From assembly GCF_019799925.1 (NCBI RefSeq), contig NZ_JABGCG010000005.1, positions 292,318 through 356,317 of the forward strand: a stretch of 64,000 nucleotides of DNA, written 5' to 3'. Origin of the DNA: Blastococcus sp. CPCC 205250. Lineage in GTDB: Bacteria; Actinomycetota; Actinomycetes; Mycobacteriales; Geodermatophilaceae. Below are positions 16,879-25,575 of this stretch, piece after piece. Under the pieces are notes generated by a model that saw only the letters and a program-made list of their open reading frames with translations, did not search any database and had not been told where the DNA came from. The stretch's first letter is position 1. Each line of letters starts with the position of its first letter. The position numbers were made by a program, and so were the translations under genes.

Positions 16879-18401
16879 GGCAGCTCCACGTTCTCGAAGT
16901 CGATCGCCGCGTCGGCGCGCACCTCGTAGCCGGTCAGCCCGGGCGCCCAGGCCTGCACCTCGTCGGGGTTGTACAGGTACAGGTAGGAGACGTCGTCGAC
17001 GATGATCCGCGCCGCCTGGTCGTAGAGGTCCCCGCGGACGGCCGGGTCGACCTCGGTCGCGGCCGCGGTGAGCAGCTGGTCGACCTGCGGGTTCTCATAG
17101 CCCTGGTAGTTGCTGCCGCCGGTGGACAGGTGCTGGTTCTCGTAGAAGTCGGCCGGGTCGATGTTGCCGATCCAGCTGAGCATGAAGGCGTCGAAGTCGC
17201 CGTCCCCCTGCCGCGCCAGCCAGGTGGCGAAGTCCTCCTCCTGGATCTCCACCTCGATGCCGACGGGCTCCAGCTGGGCGGCGATCACCTGGGCCGCGGC
17301 CACCGTCTCCGGGTACTCGTCGGTGACCATCAGGCCCATCGTGAGCGGCGTCTCCACGCCGGCCTGCTCCAGCAGCTGCCGGGCGGCGTCCTGGTCGGGC
17401 TCGAACGGCGCGTAGTCGGTGTACCAGGGGCTGCCCTCGGGGATCGCCGTCTGGTTGGTCTGCGCGGCGCCGAAGCGGGCAGCCTGGGTGACCTCGTCGC
17501 GGTCGATGGCCGTGGCGATGGCCCGGCGGACGTCCCGGTTGTCGAACGGCGCCACGTCGTAGTTCATCGACAGGTAGAAGTACTCGACGCTGGTGACCGA
17601 GCCGAGCTCCACCTCGTCGTCGCCCTCGAGGGACTCGACGTTCTGCGGCGGCACGTTGTCGGTCCACTGCACCTCGCCGTTGCGGAGCGCGGTCAGCGCC
17701 GAGGTGGGCTCGCTGATGTAGCGGAACTCGACCCCGTCGATGCTCGGCGCGCCGCCCCAGTAGTCGGCGAAGGTGGTCAGCACGGTGCTGTTGGCGTCGG
17801 AGCTCTCCAGCTGGAAGGGCCCGGTGCCGTTCGCCTCGGACTGCAGGTCGAACTCGTCGGCGGCGCCCTCGGAGACGATCGCCATGCCCTTGAAGGCGCC
17901 GATCTGCTCGAGCAGGTTCGGCGTGGGCCGGGTCAGCGTGATGACCACGGTCCGCGGGTCGGGCGCGGTCACGTCGGCGACGGTCTCGAAGCGGTAGGCG
18001 TTCGACAGCTCCTCGTCGATGATCCGGCGGTAGCTGTAGACGACGTCGGCGGAGTCGAACTCGCTGCCGTCGTGGAAGGTGACGCCCTCGCGGAGGGTGA
18101 AGGTCCAGCTCAGCTGGTCGTCGCTGGTGGTCCACGACTCGGCCAGGCTCGGCTCCATCGTGAGGTCCTGCGCGTTCGGGACGACGAGGGTGTCGTAGAC
18201 GTTCTCCAGCACCTGGAAGCTGGCGTAGGCGTTGGTGACGTGCGGGTCGAACTGGTCGGGCTCGGCGCTCACGGCCGCCACGAGCACGTCGTCGCCGCCC
18301 CCGCCCCCTCCGCCGCCGGTGTCGACCTCGTCGCCACCGCCGCAGGCGGCGAGCGCCAGCACGCCCGCGGTGACCAGGGGCAGGAGTCGGTTCGTGCGCA
18401 C
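16875..18401 (-). CDS. Peptide ABC transporter substrate-binding lipoprotein
   Basis: A 508-aa extracellular binding protein (SBP_bac_5 family), first gene of the operon. The signal peptide ends in the lipobox LALAAC at about residue 20, so the mature protein is lipid-anchored to the outer face of the membrane. A Gly/Asp linker is followed by the two-lobe fold (DQFDPHVTN, LAESWTTSDD, FTLREGVTFHDGSEF...ADVVYSYRR). This family loads oligopeptides, dipeptides or nickel-chelates onto the permease. GTG 18401 has GGAGG at the right distance. No regulator lies in the operon. Confidence 0.93.
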   Translation of the reverse strand: MRTNRLLPLVTAGVLALAACGGGDEVDTGGGGGGGGDDVLVAAVSAEPDQFDPHVTNAYASFQVLENVYDTLVVPNAQDLTMEPSLAESWTTSDDQLSWTFTLREGVTFHDGSEFDSADVVYSYRRIIDEELSNAYRFETVADVTAPDPRTVVITLTRPTPNLLEQIGAFKGMAIVSEGAADEFDLQSEANGTGPFQLESSDANSTVLTTFADYWGGAPSIDGVEFRYISEPTSALTALRNGEVQWTDNVPPQNVESLEGDDEVELGSVTSVEYFYLSMNYDVAPFDNRDVRRAIATAIDRDEVTQAARFGAAQTNQTAIPEGSPWYTDYAPFEPDQDAARQLLEQAGVETPLTMGLMVTDEYPETVAAAQVIAAQLEPVGIEVEIQEEDFATWLARQGDGDFDAFMLSWIGNIDPADFYENQHLSTGGSNYQGYENPQVDQLLTAAATEVDPAVRGDLYDQAARIIVDDVSYLYLYNPDEVQAWAPGLTGYEVRADAAIDFENVELP

Positions 18402-18501
18402 GGGGACCTCCGGGCAGCTCGGCGACGTCGTCCCCTCGACCCTGCCCCTGGTCCCCGGCGCCCGCAGGTCGGGACGGCGATCGTGCCACCGTCGTTACAC
18501 G

Positions 18502-18675
18502 GCCCCGGCACACGACAGCGGCCGCCGTCCCGGGAGGGACGACGGCCGCTGTGCGGTGGGGTGCGGGTTACTCGGCGGTGCGCCGACGCCGGCCGGCGAC
18601 GACGAGGCCACCACCGATGGCGAGGGCGGCCAGGCCACCGATCGCCGGGACGGCGACGTCCGCGCCGGTGTAGGC
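18502..18675 (-). repeat. Copy 2 of a 174-bp duplicated gene end plus terminator
   Basis: Same orientation and content as 9925-10098: terminator hairpin plus the last ~36 codons including LAYTG and the membrane anchor. The alignment has no gaps, with about six substitutions, three to four of them near the stop codon. The two copies bracket the peptide transporter operon as direct repeats. Confidence 0.9.
18516..18551 (-). terminator. Terminator hairpin of surface-protein gene 2
   Basis: Identical to the hairpin at 9939-9974: 16-base arms, 4-nt loop, one G-U pair in the minus-strand transcript, followed by no U-tract. It lies just after the stop at 18568 and upstream of the ABC operon promoter region (18402-18500). 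Confidence 0.75.
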
Positions 18676-20175
18676 CAGGCCGCCCGAGCCCGTGGTGCTC
18701 CCGGCGACGGTCACCGCCATCGTCAGGTAGCGCGGGTCGCCGTTCGCGTCCACGCCGGCCGCGACCAGAGTGTGACTGCCCGCGGCGAGCCCGGCCGGCA
18801 GCTTGCCGGTGAAGGTGAAGGCGCCGTTCTCGTCGGCCACGGCGGTGCCCAGCACGGTCGGGGTCGAGTACACGAGGACCGTGACGGTGGAGAAGGGCGC
18901 GTAGCCGGTGCCCGAGACCGTGATGGTCTGCCCCGGGGTCACCGAGCCGGTCGAGAAGCCCTGTGTGGCGAGCGGACCGTTGGAGGTCGGGACGCTGGCC
19001 GGGAAGGGGATGGCGCCGGTCATGACCCGCTGCGAGGCCTCACCGAAGTTCTCGTGGTCGTCGACGGCGAAGACGACGACGCTGTAGTCCGCGCCCGACG
19101 CCACGCCGGTGATGACGCAGCTGAGGACGTCGGCTCCGGTCGTGCAGGCCTCGCCGCCCATCTCGCCGGCGCCCATGCCGATGCTGTAGCCGGCCAGCGG
19201 GAAGGTGCCCGCGGTGGTCGGGGCGGTCCAGCTCACCGTCACCGCGGTCGGCGAGGTGCTGACCGTGACGCCGCCGGGGGCGCCGATCGGCGCGAACGGG
19301 GTCACGGTCTTCGCCACCGTGGGGGCGCTCGTGACGCCGTCGACGGTCATCTGGACGCGCACCGAGTAGGTCTGGCCGTTGGTGAGGCCCGGGATCGTCG
19401 GCTCGTACTGGTAGTCCCCGCCGGTGACCAGCGGCTGCCAGGCTCCGCCGTCCAGGCTGTACTCGTAGACCGGCGTGCCCGTGCTGTCCTGGGGGATGGA
19501 GCCGCGCCAGATCTGCAGCTGCGCGGACCCGTTGCCGGCCTCGATCCAGTTCACCGTGGGGGTGCCGGGGGCGACCGGGGCACACGGCTGGATCGTGCCG
19601 GTCACGGTGCCGTTGCCGCCGGCGGTCGCGGCCCGGCTCAGCGAGGGCTCGGTGATGCCGGGGGCGCCGTTCTCCTCGTCCCCGGCCCCCTGGCCGTAGA
19701 CCGCGTCCGAGCCGGCGCCGTCGCCGCCGAAGGCCACGAGCATCGTGCCGTTGAGGTCCTCCACGGTGGAGGCGGCGCCGCCGCCACCGCCACCGTTCAT
19801 GCCGCTGATGCCGTTCCAGCTACCGCTGCCGTTGACGCCGCCGACGGCGGAGTTCCCGGGTGTGCCGTCGGCCCCTGCCGTGCCGGCCCAGAGCACGAAC
19901 TCGTCGTCCTCCTCGACCTCGGTGGTGACGACGAGCTCGCCGCCGAAGGCGCCGGCCACAGCGTTCCCGTCGGCGCCGCCCGAGCCGCCCACGAGGTGCC
20001 AGTCGATCGAGCAGTAGCCCGCCTGGACCGTGATCGAGCCGTCAGCGGCGGTGAAGGGGATGGGAGCGGGCGCGGCCTGGGCCACGCCGCCGACGCTGAG
20101 GACCGCCGTGGACATGGCGATCGCACTGACGGCCGCGAGGCCGAGCGCACGCCGGGACGGTGTTGCGAGGTGCAC
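18568..20175 (-). CDS. Cell-wall-anchored surface protein 2 (LAYTG sortase signal)
   Basis: A 535-aa exported protein, paralogous in layout to the one ending at 9991. The signal peptide covers residues 1-33 (cleavage after GVAQA). A glycine-rich beta domain follows (WHLVGGSGGADG, GGGGGGAAST, VAFGGDGAGS), then two FN3-like repeats and an Ig-like module with GTGYAPFSTVTVLVYSTP. It ends with LAYTG, a hydrophobic helix and RRRR. It has fewer FN3 repeats than its partner. GTG at 20175 was chosen because GGGGAG lies just upstream and the signal peptide begins there; the frame is open to 20286 but that part is not peptide-like. Surface adhesion or matrix function is inferred only. Confidence 0.83.
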   Translation of the reverse strand: MHLATPSRRALGLAAVSAIAMSTAVLSVGGVAQAAPAPIPFTAADGSITVQAGYCSIDWHLVGGSGGADGNAVAGAFGGELVVTTEVEEDDEFVLWAGTAGADGTPGNSAVGGVNGSGSWNGISGMNGGGGGGAASTVEDLNGTMLVAFGGDGAGSDAVYGQGAGDEENGAPGITEPSLSRAATAGGNGTVTGTIQPCAPVAPGTPTVNWIEAGNGSAQLQIWRGSIPQDSTGTPVYEYSLDGGAWQPLVTGGDYQYEPTIPGLTNGQTYSVRVQMTVDGVTSAPTVAKTVTPFAPIGAPGGVTVSTSPTAVTVSWTAPTTAGTFPLAGYSIGMGAGEMGGEACTTGADVLSCVITGVASGADYSVVVFAVDDHENFGEASQRVMTGAIPFPASVPTSNGPLATQGFSTGSVTPGQTITVSGTGYAPFSTVTVLVYSTPTVLGTAVADENGAFTFTGKLPAGLAAGSHTLVAAGVDANGDPRYLTMAVTVAGSTTGSGGLAYTGADVAVPAIGGLAALAIGGGLVVAGRRRRTAE

Positions 20176-20375
20176 GGGAACTCCCCGAGGAGGGCCCGGT
20201 ACGCGCCGGGCTCGCTGCCCGGGAAGCCGGGCGTCGGGGGAACGGGACCACGCCCGCGGGGCGCGACACCCCCCGGCGCACGGCACGCAACGTGTGAGGC
20301 ATCCCGTGACCGATCCGTGACCTGGGCGGGCGAAACCGCAGGTCAGCGCGGTACGGATCCAGCCGGAACTCGACG

Positions 20376-20394
20376 AACCGGACGACGTCCGGTT
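20376..20394. terminator. Hairpin downstream of the acyl-CoA dehydrogenase gene
   Basis: Perfect 8-base arms AACCGGAC/GTCCGGTT with a 3-nt loop, about 60 bases after the minus-strand stop at 20454. The 278-base gap to the next gene (20175) also holds three GGATCC-containing stretches; no gene is seen there. Confidence 0.45.
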
Positions 20395-20453
20395 GTGCGG
20401 ATCCGTTCAGTCCGGCCGGGATCCGGTACCGGGCCCACGGTCCGGCGGCCTCC

Positions 20454-21668
20454 TCAGCGCAGCTGCGCGCCCGAGATCGTCCGCGCGATGACCAGCCGCT
20501 GGATCTCCGACGTCCCCTCGAAGATCGTGTAGATCTTGGCGTCGCGCGCCATCCGCTCGACCGGGTACTCGCGGGTGTAGCCGTTGCCGCCGAGGATCTG
20601 CATCGCCTTCTCGGTGACGCGCACGGCGGTCTCGCCGGCGACCAGCTTGGACATCGACCCCTCGGCGGCGGTGAACTGCTGCCCGACCCGCGCCATCCAC
20701 GCGGCCCGCCACACCAGCAGGCGGGCGGCGTCGATCGAGGTCTTCATGTCGGCGAGCATGAACGCGACGGCCTGGTTCTCCACGATCGGGCGGCCGAACT
20801 GCACCCGCTGCCGGGCGTACTCGAGGGCGTAGTCGTAGGCCGCCCGCGCCACGCCGACGGCCTGCGCCCCGACGGCGGGCCGGGTGCGCTCGAACGTGGC
20901 CATCGACGGCTGCGTGCGCCCGCTCCTGGTCCCCTCGCGGGCACGGGCCAGCCGCTCCTGGAGCTTCTCCCGCCCGCCGAGCAGGCAGTCGCCGGGGATC
21001 CGGCAGCCGTCGAGCACGACCTCGGCGGTGTGCGAGGCGCGGATGCCGTGCTTGAGGAACTTCTGCCCCTGGCTGATGCCCGGCGTCCCCGGGGGGACCA
21101 CGAAGCTGGCGTGGCCCCGCGCCCTGAGCTCGGGGTCGACGACGGCGTTCACCACGTGGATCTCGGCGATGCCGCCGTTGGTGGCCCAGGTCTTGGTGCC
21201 GGTCAGCACCCACTCGTCGGTCTTCTCGTCGTAGACGGCCCGGGTGCGCATGGCACCGACGTCGGAGCCCGCGTCGGGCTCCGAGGAGCAGAACGCGGCC
21301 ACCTTGGGCTCGGACTCGGTGCCGAACATCGCGGGGATCCACTGCCCGACCTGCTCGTCGGTGCCGTTCGCCCGCACCGACGCGGCGGCCAGGGTGGTGC
21401 CGACGATCGCCAGCCCGATGCCGGCATCACCCCAGAAGAGCTCCTCCATGGTGATCGGGATGCCGAGACCCGACTCGTCGAACCACTGGGTGGCGAAGAA
21501 GTCCAGGGAGTAGAGCCCGATCTTCGCGGCCTCCTGCAGCACGGGCCAGGGGAACGCCTCGCGCTCGTCGTACTCGGCGGCGGCGGGCCGGACGACGTCC
21601 GCGGCGAACTGGTGCACCCACTTCTGCAGCTCGATCTGGTCCTCGGTGAGGTCGAACGACACCGGCAT
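20454..21668 (-). CDS. Acyl-CoA dehydrogenase
   Basis: A 404-aa FAD enzyme of fatty-acid beta-oxidation, forming the trans-2-enoyl-CoA. The pattern is complete: the N-terminal helical domain, substrate/FAD motif [17 protein letters not shown] near residues 125-140, TKTWATNGG near 160, and [18 protein letters not shown] near 355. The catalytic glutamate is in [12 protein letters not shown] near residue 382. Length is normal for the family; chain-length preference cannot be read. It is monocistronic, with about 200 bases to the next gene upstream, and lies just outside the HtdX-FabG4-FadA block. Confidence 0.93.
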   Translation of the reverse strand: MPVSFDLTEDQIELQKWVHQFAADVVRPAAAEYDEREAFPWPVLQEAAKIGLYSLDFFATQWFDESGLGIPITMEELFWGDAGIGLAIVGTTLAAASVRANGTDEQVGQWIPAMFGTESEPKVAAFCSSEPDAGSDVGAMRTRAVYDEKTDEWVLTGTKTWATNGGIAEIHVVNAVVDPELRARGHASFVVPPGTPGISQGQKFLKHGIRASHTAEVVLDGCRIPGDCLLGGREKLQERLARAREGTRSGRTQPSMATFERTRPAVGAQAVGVARAAYDYALEYARQRVQFGRPIVENQAVAFMLADMKTSIDAARLLVWRAAWMARVGQQFTAAEGSMSKLVAGETAVRVTEKAMQILGGNGYTREYPVERMARDAKIYTIFEGTSEIQRLVIARTISGAQLR

Positions 21669-21875
21669 CGTCGGCAGGCCCCTCTCGGCGCTGGGACCGG
21701 GAGCGCGCTGGGTCGCGGCCGGTCGGAGTCCGGATCGTCACACGCAGCGCAGAGGGGCGCCCGGCGGGCGGCCGTGCTCCGAGGACAGCGAGCACCAGCC
21801 TCATTCACGGTGAGCCGGGCCACCCCGGCACCTGCCGTGTCTCCGCCGTCCTCCGGGGCCGTCCCGCGACGGGAC

Positions 21876-22745
21876 TCAGCCCGACCGGACGGTGCCGATC
21901 AGGTGCTCGGTCCCGGCGTCCGCGTTCCGCACGGCGACGTCCCAGCCGCTCCCGCGGGGAGCGGTCGCGAGGGTGACCGTCGACGGGAGGAACAGCGGCT
22001 TGCGGAAGCCGACGTCGACGGTGACCGCATCGGGCAGCCGGCCCGACAGCGCCGCCAGCGCCCGGGCCTTGACCCACATGCCGTGCGCGATGGCGCGCTT
22101 GAACCCGAACGCCTTCGCGGTGAGGCCGCTCAGGTGGATCGGGTTCACGTCGCCGGAGACCTTGGCGTACCGGCGGCCGGCGTCGTCGGGCACCCGCCAG
22201 GTGATGGCCCCCGGCCCGGGCTCGGACACCTCGACCTCGACGTCGGCGTCCGGCGCACCCTCCGGTGGCCGCGCCCCGCGCGCCAGGTAGGTGGACCGGC
22301 CGCGCCACACCTCCGCGCCGCCGGCCGAGACCGACGCGCAGAGGTCGACGGTCGCGCCGCTGCGGTGCCGGGCGAAGCGCTCGGCCCACACCTCGAGGTC
22401 CAGGGCCTCCCCGCGGCCGATCGGCCGCAGCTGCTCGACCCGGTTGCGCACGTGCACCAGGCCCGGCAGCGCCAGCGGGAACGAGCCGTCGGCCATCAGC
22501 GCGACCTGCAGCGGGAAGGTCAGCACGTGCGGGAAGGTCACCGGGAGGGCGTCGGTCAGGGGGAACCGGCAGACCCGCGCGTAGTCGGCGACATCGGCCG
22601 GGTCGACGCTCACGCCGCGGCGGGCCAGCCGCGTGCCCGGCAGGTCCCCGCCGCGGCCGCGGGAGGTCAGCGCCGCCTTGGCGAACAGCGCCGCCATCGA
22701 CGGCGGCGCGTCGAGGACGGTGGGCTCCGGGGAGGACTCGGTCAT
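21876..22745 (-). CDS. MaoC-family (R)-specific hydratase, HtdX-like
   Basis: A 289-aa double hot-dog protein. The C-terminal half bears the hydratase-2 signature with catalytic Asp and His: GDVNPIHLSGLTAKAFGF then AIAHGMW (residues 190-215). The N-terminal half lacks it and probably shapes the substrate pocket. The gene directly follows a FabG4-like reductase and a thiolase, the same order I recall for Rv0241c-Rv0243 in M. tuberculosis, where HtdX is a 3-hydroxyacyl dehydratase. The ATG at 22745 overlaps the fabG4 stop (TGATG); GTG 22748 is an equal alternative. It would interconvert enoyl- and (R)-3-hydroxyacyl thioesters. Confidence 0.85.
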   Translation of the reverse strand: MTESSPEPTVLDAPPSMAALFAKAALTSRGRGGDLPGTRLARRGVSVDPADVADYARVCRFPLTDALPVTFPHVLTFPLQVALMADGSFPLALPGLVHVRNRVEQLRPIGRGEALDLEVWAERFARHRSGATVDLCASVSAGGAEVWRGRSTYLARGARPPEGAPDADVEVEVSEPGPGAITWRVPDDAGRRYAKVSGDVNPIHLSGLTAKAFGFKRAIAHGMWVKARALAALSGRLPDAVTVDVGFRKPLFLPSTVTLATAPRGSGWDVAVRNADAGTEHLIGTVRSG

Positions 22746-24100
22746 CACGCCCCCAGCATCGACTGGCCGCAGACCCGCACGACCTGGCCGTTGACGCCGG
22801 CGCTGCCGGGCTGGGAGAGCCAGGCGATCGTCTCGGCGACGTCGACGGGCAGCCCGCCCTGCTGCAGCGAGTTGATCCGCGAGCCGACCTCCCGGGTGCC
22901 GAACGGCATCCTCGCGGTCATCTCGGTGACGATGAAGCCCGGGGCGACGGCGTTGATGGTGGCGCCGCGCCCGGCGAACGCCGGTGCCCAGGCGCGGACC
23001 ATGCCGATGATCCCGGCCTTGCTCGCCGCGTAGTTGGTCTGGCCGCGGTTGCCCGCGATGCCCGACTGGGAGCTCACGCAGACGACCCGGGCGTCCGGGC
23101 GCAGCAGCCCGTCGGCGGCCAGCAGCGCCTCGGTGATGTCCAGCTGCGCCTGCAGGTTCACCGCCATGACGGAGTTCCAGCGGGCGGCGTCCATGTTGAC
23201 CAGCAGCTTGTCGCGGGTGATGCCGGCGTTGTGGACGACGACGTCGACCCCGCCGTGCCGCTCCCGCAGGTGCGCGACCAGGCGGGCCGGGGCGTCGGCA
23301 GCGGTGATGTCGAGCTGGAACGCCGTCCCGCCGATCTCGTTGGCGACCGCGGCCAGCGACTCGCCGGCGGCCGGGACGTCGACGGCGACCACGTGCGCTC
23401 CGTCGCGCGCCATCACGCGGGCGATCGCCGCGCCGATGCCGCGGGCGGCACCGGTGACCACGGCGACCCGGCCGGCCAGAGGCGTCTCGTCGTCCTCACC
23501 GGCGGGCACGTCGGCGGCGGACAGCGTCAGCACCTGGCCGTCGACGTAGGCCGACCGGCCGGAGAGGAAGAAGCGCACCGGCGAGGCGAGCGAGGCCTCG
23601 GCACCGTCGGGCACGTACACGAGGTTCGCCGTCGACCCGTTCAGCAGCTCCTTGCCGATCGACCGGACCAGACCGTCGAGCGCCTGCCGGGCCGCTGCCG
23701 TGGCCGGGGAGTCGGTCGCCGAGGGCGGGTCGGCCAGGATCAGCACCCGCCCGGAGGCCCGCAGCCGCTTGACCGCGGGGGCGAGGAAGTCGTGCGCGGC
23801 GGCCAGCTGGCCCGGGCCGGTGACGCCGGTGGCGTCGAGCAGGACGGCAGCCGGCCGCTCCCCGTCGTCCGACCCGTCGGCCGCGACCGGCGAGAGCACG
23901 GGGACGCCGGCGTCCCGCAGCAGGCGGGTCAGGGCGTCGCGCAGCCGGCCCCCGCCGGCCGTGCCGATCACGGCCGGACCGGGCAGCAGGGGCTCGCCGG
24001 GCTCGTACCGGCGCAGCACGGCCGGGCGGGGCAGGCCGAACTGCCTGGTGATGGTCGTGCCGACGCCGGAGTTGGCGAAGTCGCGGTACCAGTCGCTCAC
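22745..24100 (-). CDS. fabG4: 3-oxoacyl reductase, high-molecular-weight FabG4 type
   Basis: A 451-aa SDR with two parts. Residues 1-205 are a degenerate N-terminal Rossmann-like domain (PAVLRRYEPGEPLLPG...ALDGLVRSIGKELLNG). Residues 210-451 are the catalytic reductase with TGAARGIG cofactor loop, NAGITRDKLLVNM, catalytic Ser in VSSQSG and YAASK. The family's long form (FabG4, ~454 aa in M. tuberculosis) shows the same ending, VRVCGQ. It reduces 3-oxoacyl-CoA/ACP to the 3-hydroxy form using NADH. GTG at 24100 begins VSDWYRDFANSG, matching the family N-terminus. Its stop overlaps the HtdX start. Confidence 0.92.
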   Translation of the reverse strand: MSDWYRDFANSGVGTTITRQFGLPRPAVLRRYEPGEPLLPGPAVIGTAGGGRLRDALTRLLRDAGVPVLSPVAADGSDDGERPAAVLLDATGVTGPGQLAAAHDFLAPAVKRLRASGRVLILADPPSATDSPATAAARQALDGLVRSIGKELLNGSTANLVYVPDGAEASLASPVRFFLSGRSAYVDGQVLTLSAADVPAGEDDETPLAGRVAVVTGAARGIGAAIARVMARDGAHVVAVDVPAAGESLAAVANEIGGTAFQLDITAADAPARLVAHLRERHGGVDVVVHNAGITRDKLLVNMDAARWNSVMAVNLQAQLDITEALLAADGLLRPDARVVCVSSQSGIAGNRGQTNYAASKAGIIGMVRAWAPAFAGRGATINAVAPGFIVTEMTARMPFGTREVGSRINSLQQGGLPVDVAETIAWLSQPGSAGVNGQVVRVCGQSMLGA

Positions 24101-24189
24101 GGTGCGGGGTTCCTCTCGGGAGGGTGCGACCCCGCAGTGCGGCGACCGCGGGGTTGCACGTGGAACGTGGGGGTCAGGACGCCGGCCGC

Positions 24190-25482
24190 TCAGGACTCGA
24201 GGATCGCGACGACGCCCTGGCCACCGGCGGCGCAGATGGAGATCAGCCCGCGCTTGCCGGGGCCCGCCTCGTGCAGCATCTTCGCCAGCATCGCGACGAT
24301 CCGGCCGCCGGTGGCGGCGAACGGGTGGCCGGCCGCCAGCGAGGAGCCGTTGACGTTCAGCTTCGACCGGTCGATCCGGCCCAGCGGCGCGTCGAGGCCC
24401 AGCCGCTCCTTGCAGAAGCGCGGGTCCTCCCAGGCCTTCATCGTGGCCAGCACGGTGGAGGCGAAGGCCTCGTGGATCTCGTAGAAGTCGAAGTCCTGCA
24501 GTGTGAGGCCCTGGCGGGCCAGCATCACCGGCACCGCGTACGCCGGGGCCATGAGCAGCCCCTCGCCGCCGTGCACGTAGTCGACCGCCGCCGTCTGCGC
24601 GTCGACCAGGTGGGCCAGCACCGGCAGCCCGCGCTCGGCGGCCCACTCGTCGGAGGCCAGCAGCACGGCGGAGGCGCCGTCGGTGAGCGGCGTGGAGTTG
24701 CCCGCCGTCATCGTGGCGCCGGGGCCGGTGCCGAAGACCGGCCGCAGCTTCGCCAGCTTCTCCATCGAGGAGTCCGGCCGCAGGTTCGAGTCGCGGGAGA
24801 GCCCCAGGTAGGGGGTGACCAGGTCGTCGAAGAACCCGCGGTCGTAGGCGGCGGCCAGGTTGTGGTGCGAACGGACGGTCAGCTCGTCCTGCTCCTCGCG
24901 GCCGATCTCCCACTCCTCGGCGGTGATCGCCGCGTGGTCGCCCATGGCCAGGCCGGTCCGGGGCTCGGCGTTGCGCGGGATCTCCGGGGCCAGCTGGCCG
25001 GGCCGCAGCCCGCGCAGCGCCTTGAGCCGGTCGCCCAGGGTCTTGGCCGAGTTCAGCTGGATGAGCACCCGCCGCAGGTCCTCGTTGACGGCCAGCGGCG
25101 CGTCGGAGGTGGTGTCGGTGCCGCCGGCGATGCCGGACTCGATCTGCCCGAGGGCGATCTTGTTGGCCACCAGGACCGCCGCCTCCAGGCCGGTGCCGCA
25201 GGCCTGCTGGACGTCGTAGGCCGGCGTGGCCGCCGACAGCCGCGAGCCCAGGACCGCCTCGCGCGTCAGGTTGAAGTCCCGGGCGTGCTTGAGGACGGCG
25301 CCCGCGACGACCTCGCCGACCTGCTCGCCCTGCAGGCCGAAGCGGGCGACGAGCCCGTCGATGGTCGCGGTCAGCATGTCCTGGTTGGACGCCTGCGCGT
25401 ACGCGGAGTTGGACCGGGCGAACGGGATCCGGTTGCCGCCGACGATCGCGGCCCGGCGACCGGGGGTGGGGGTGGTGGCCAT
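24190..25482 (-). CDS. Acetyl-CoA C-acyltransferase (thiolase, FadA2/FadI type)
   Basis: A 430-aa thiolase. The nucleophilic Cys is in QQACGTGLEA near residue 95, catalytic His in YEIHEAFA near 345, GHPFAATGGR near 390, and the second catalytic Cys in SICAAGGQG near 420. It cleaves 3-oxoacyl-CoA or condenses acyl-CoAs. The length and the GNRIPFARSN start match the trifunctional-type FadI/FadA2 branch. ATG at 25482 begins MATTPTP; the frame stays open upstream but overlaps the divergent tetR gene. It is the first gene of the minus-strand block that continues with fabG4 and htdX, 89 bases later. Confidence 0.92.
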   Translation of the reverse strand: MATTPTPGRRAAIVGGNRIPFARSNSAYAQASNQDMLTATIDGLVARFGLQGEQVGEVVAGAVLKHARDFNLTREAVLGSRLSAATPAYDVQQACGTGLEAAVLVANKIALGQIESGIAGGTDTTSDAPLAVNEDLRRVLIQLNSAKTLGDRLKALRGLRPGQLAPEIPRNAEPRTGLAMGDHAAITAEEWEIGREEQDELTVRSHHNLAAAYDRGFFDDLVTPYLGLSRDSNLRPDSSMEKLAKLRPVFGTGPGATMTAGNSTPLTDGASAVLLASDEWAAERGLPVLAHLVDAQTAAVDYVHGGEGLLMAPAYAVPVMLARQGLTLQDFDFYEIHEAFASTVLATMKAWEDPRFCKERLGLDAPLGRIDRSKLNVNGSSLAAGHPFAATGGRIVAMLAKMLHEAGPGKRGLISICAAGGQGVVAILES

Positions 25483-25538
25483 GGGGACCTCCGGGGGTCG
25501 GGGTGGGGCCCTCGTGTCGAGGACCACTCGGTCTCGCG

Positions 25539-25568
25539 TTGCTCGGTACCGAGAGTACCCAGTACCTT
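25539..25568 (+). promoter_or_regulatory. TetR promoter with overlapping palindromic operator
   Basis: TTGCTC (25539-25544) and TACCTT (25563-25568) are spaced by 18 bp and followed 7 nt later by the tetR ATG. The spacer carries the perfect palindrome CTCGGTACCGAG (25542-25553) and the overlapping inverted repeat GGTAC-N5-GTACC (25545-25559). The site also lies upstream of the divergent thiolase gene, so one regulator could control both directions. Confidence 0.6.
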
Positions 25569-25575
25569 CGGTTAC

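Noticed and set aside
9925..18675. Direct repeats as ends of a composite transposon or genomic island
   Set aside because: No transposase, target duplication or terminal inverted repeat is visible; the repeats coincide exactly with gene 3' ends and terminators.
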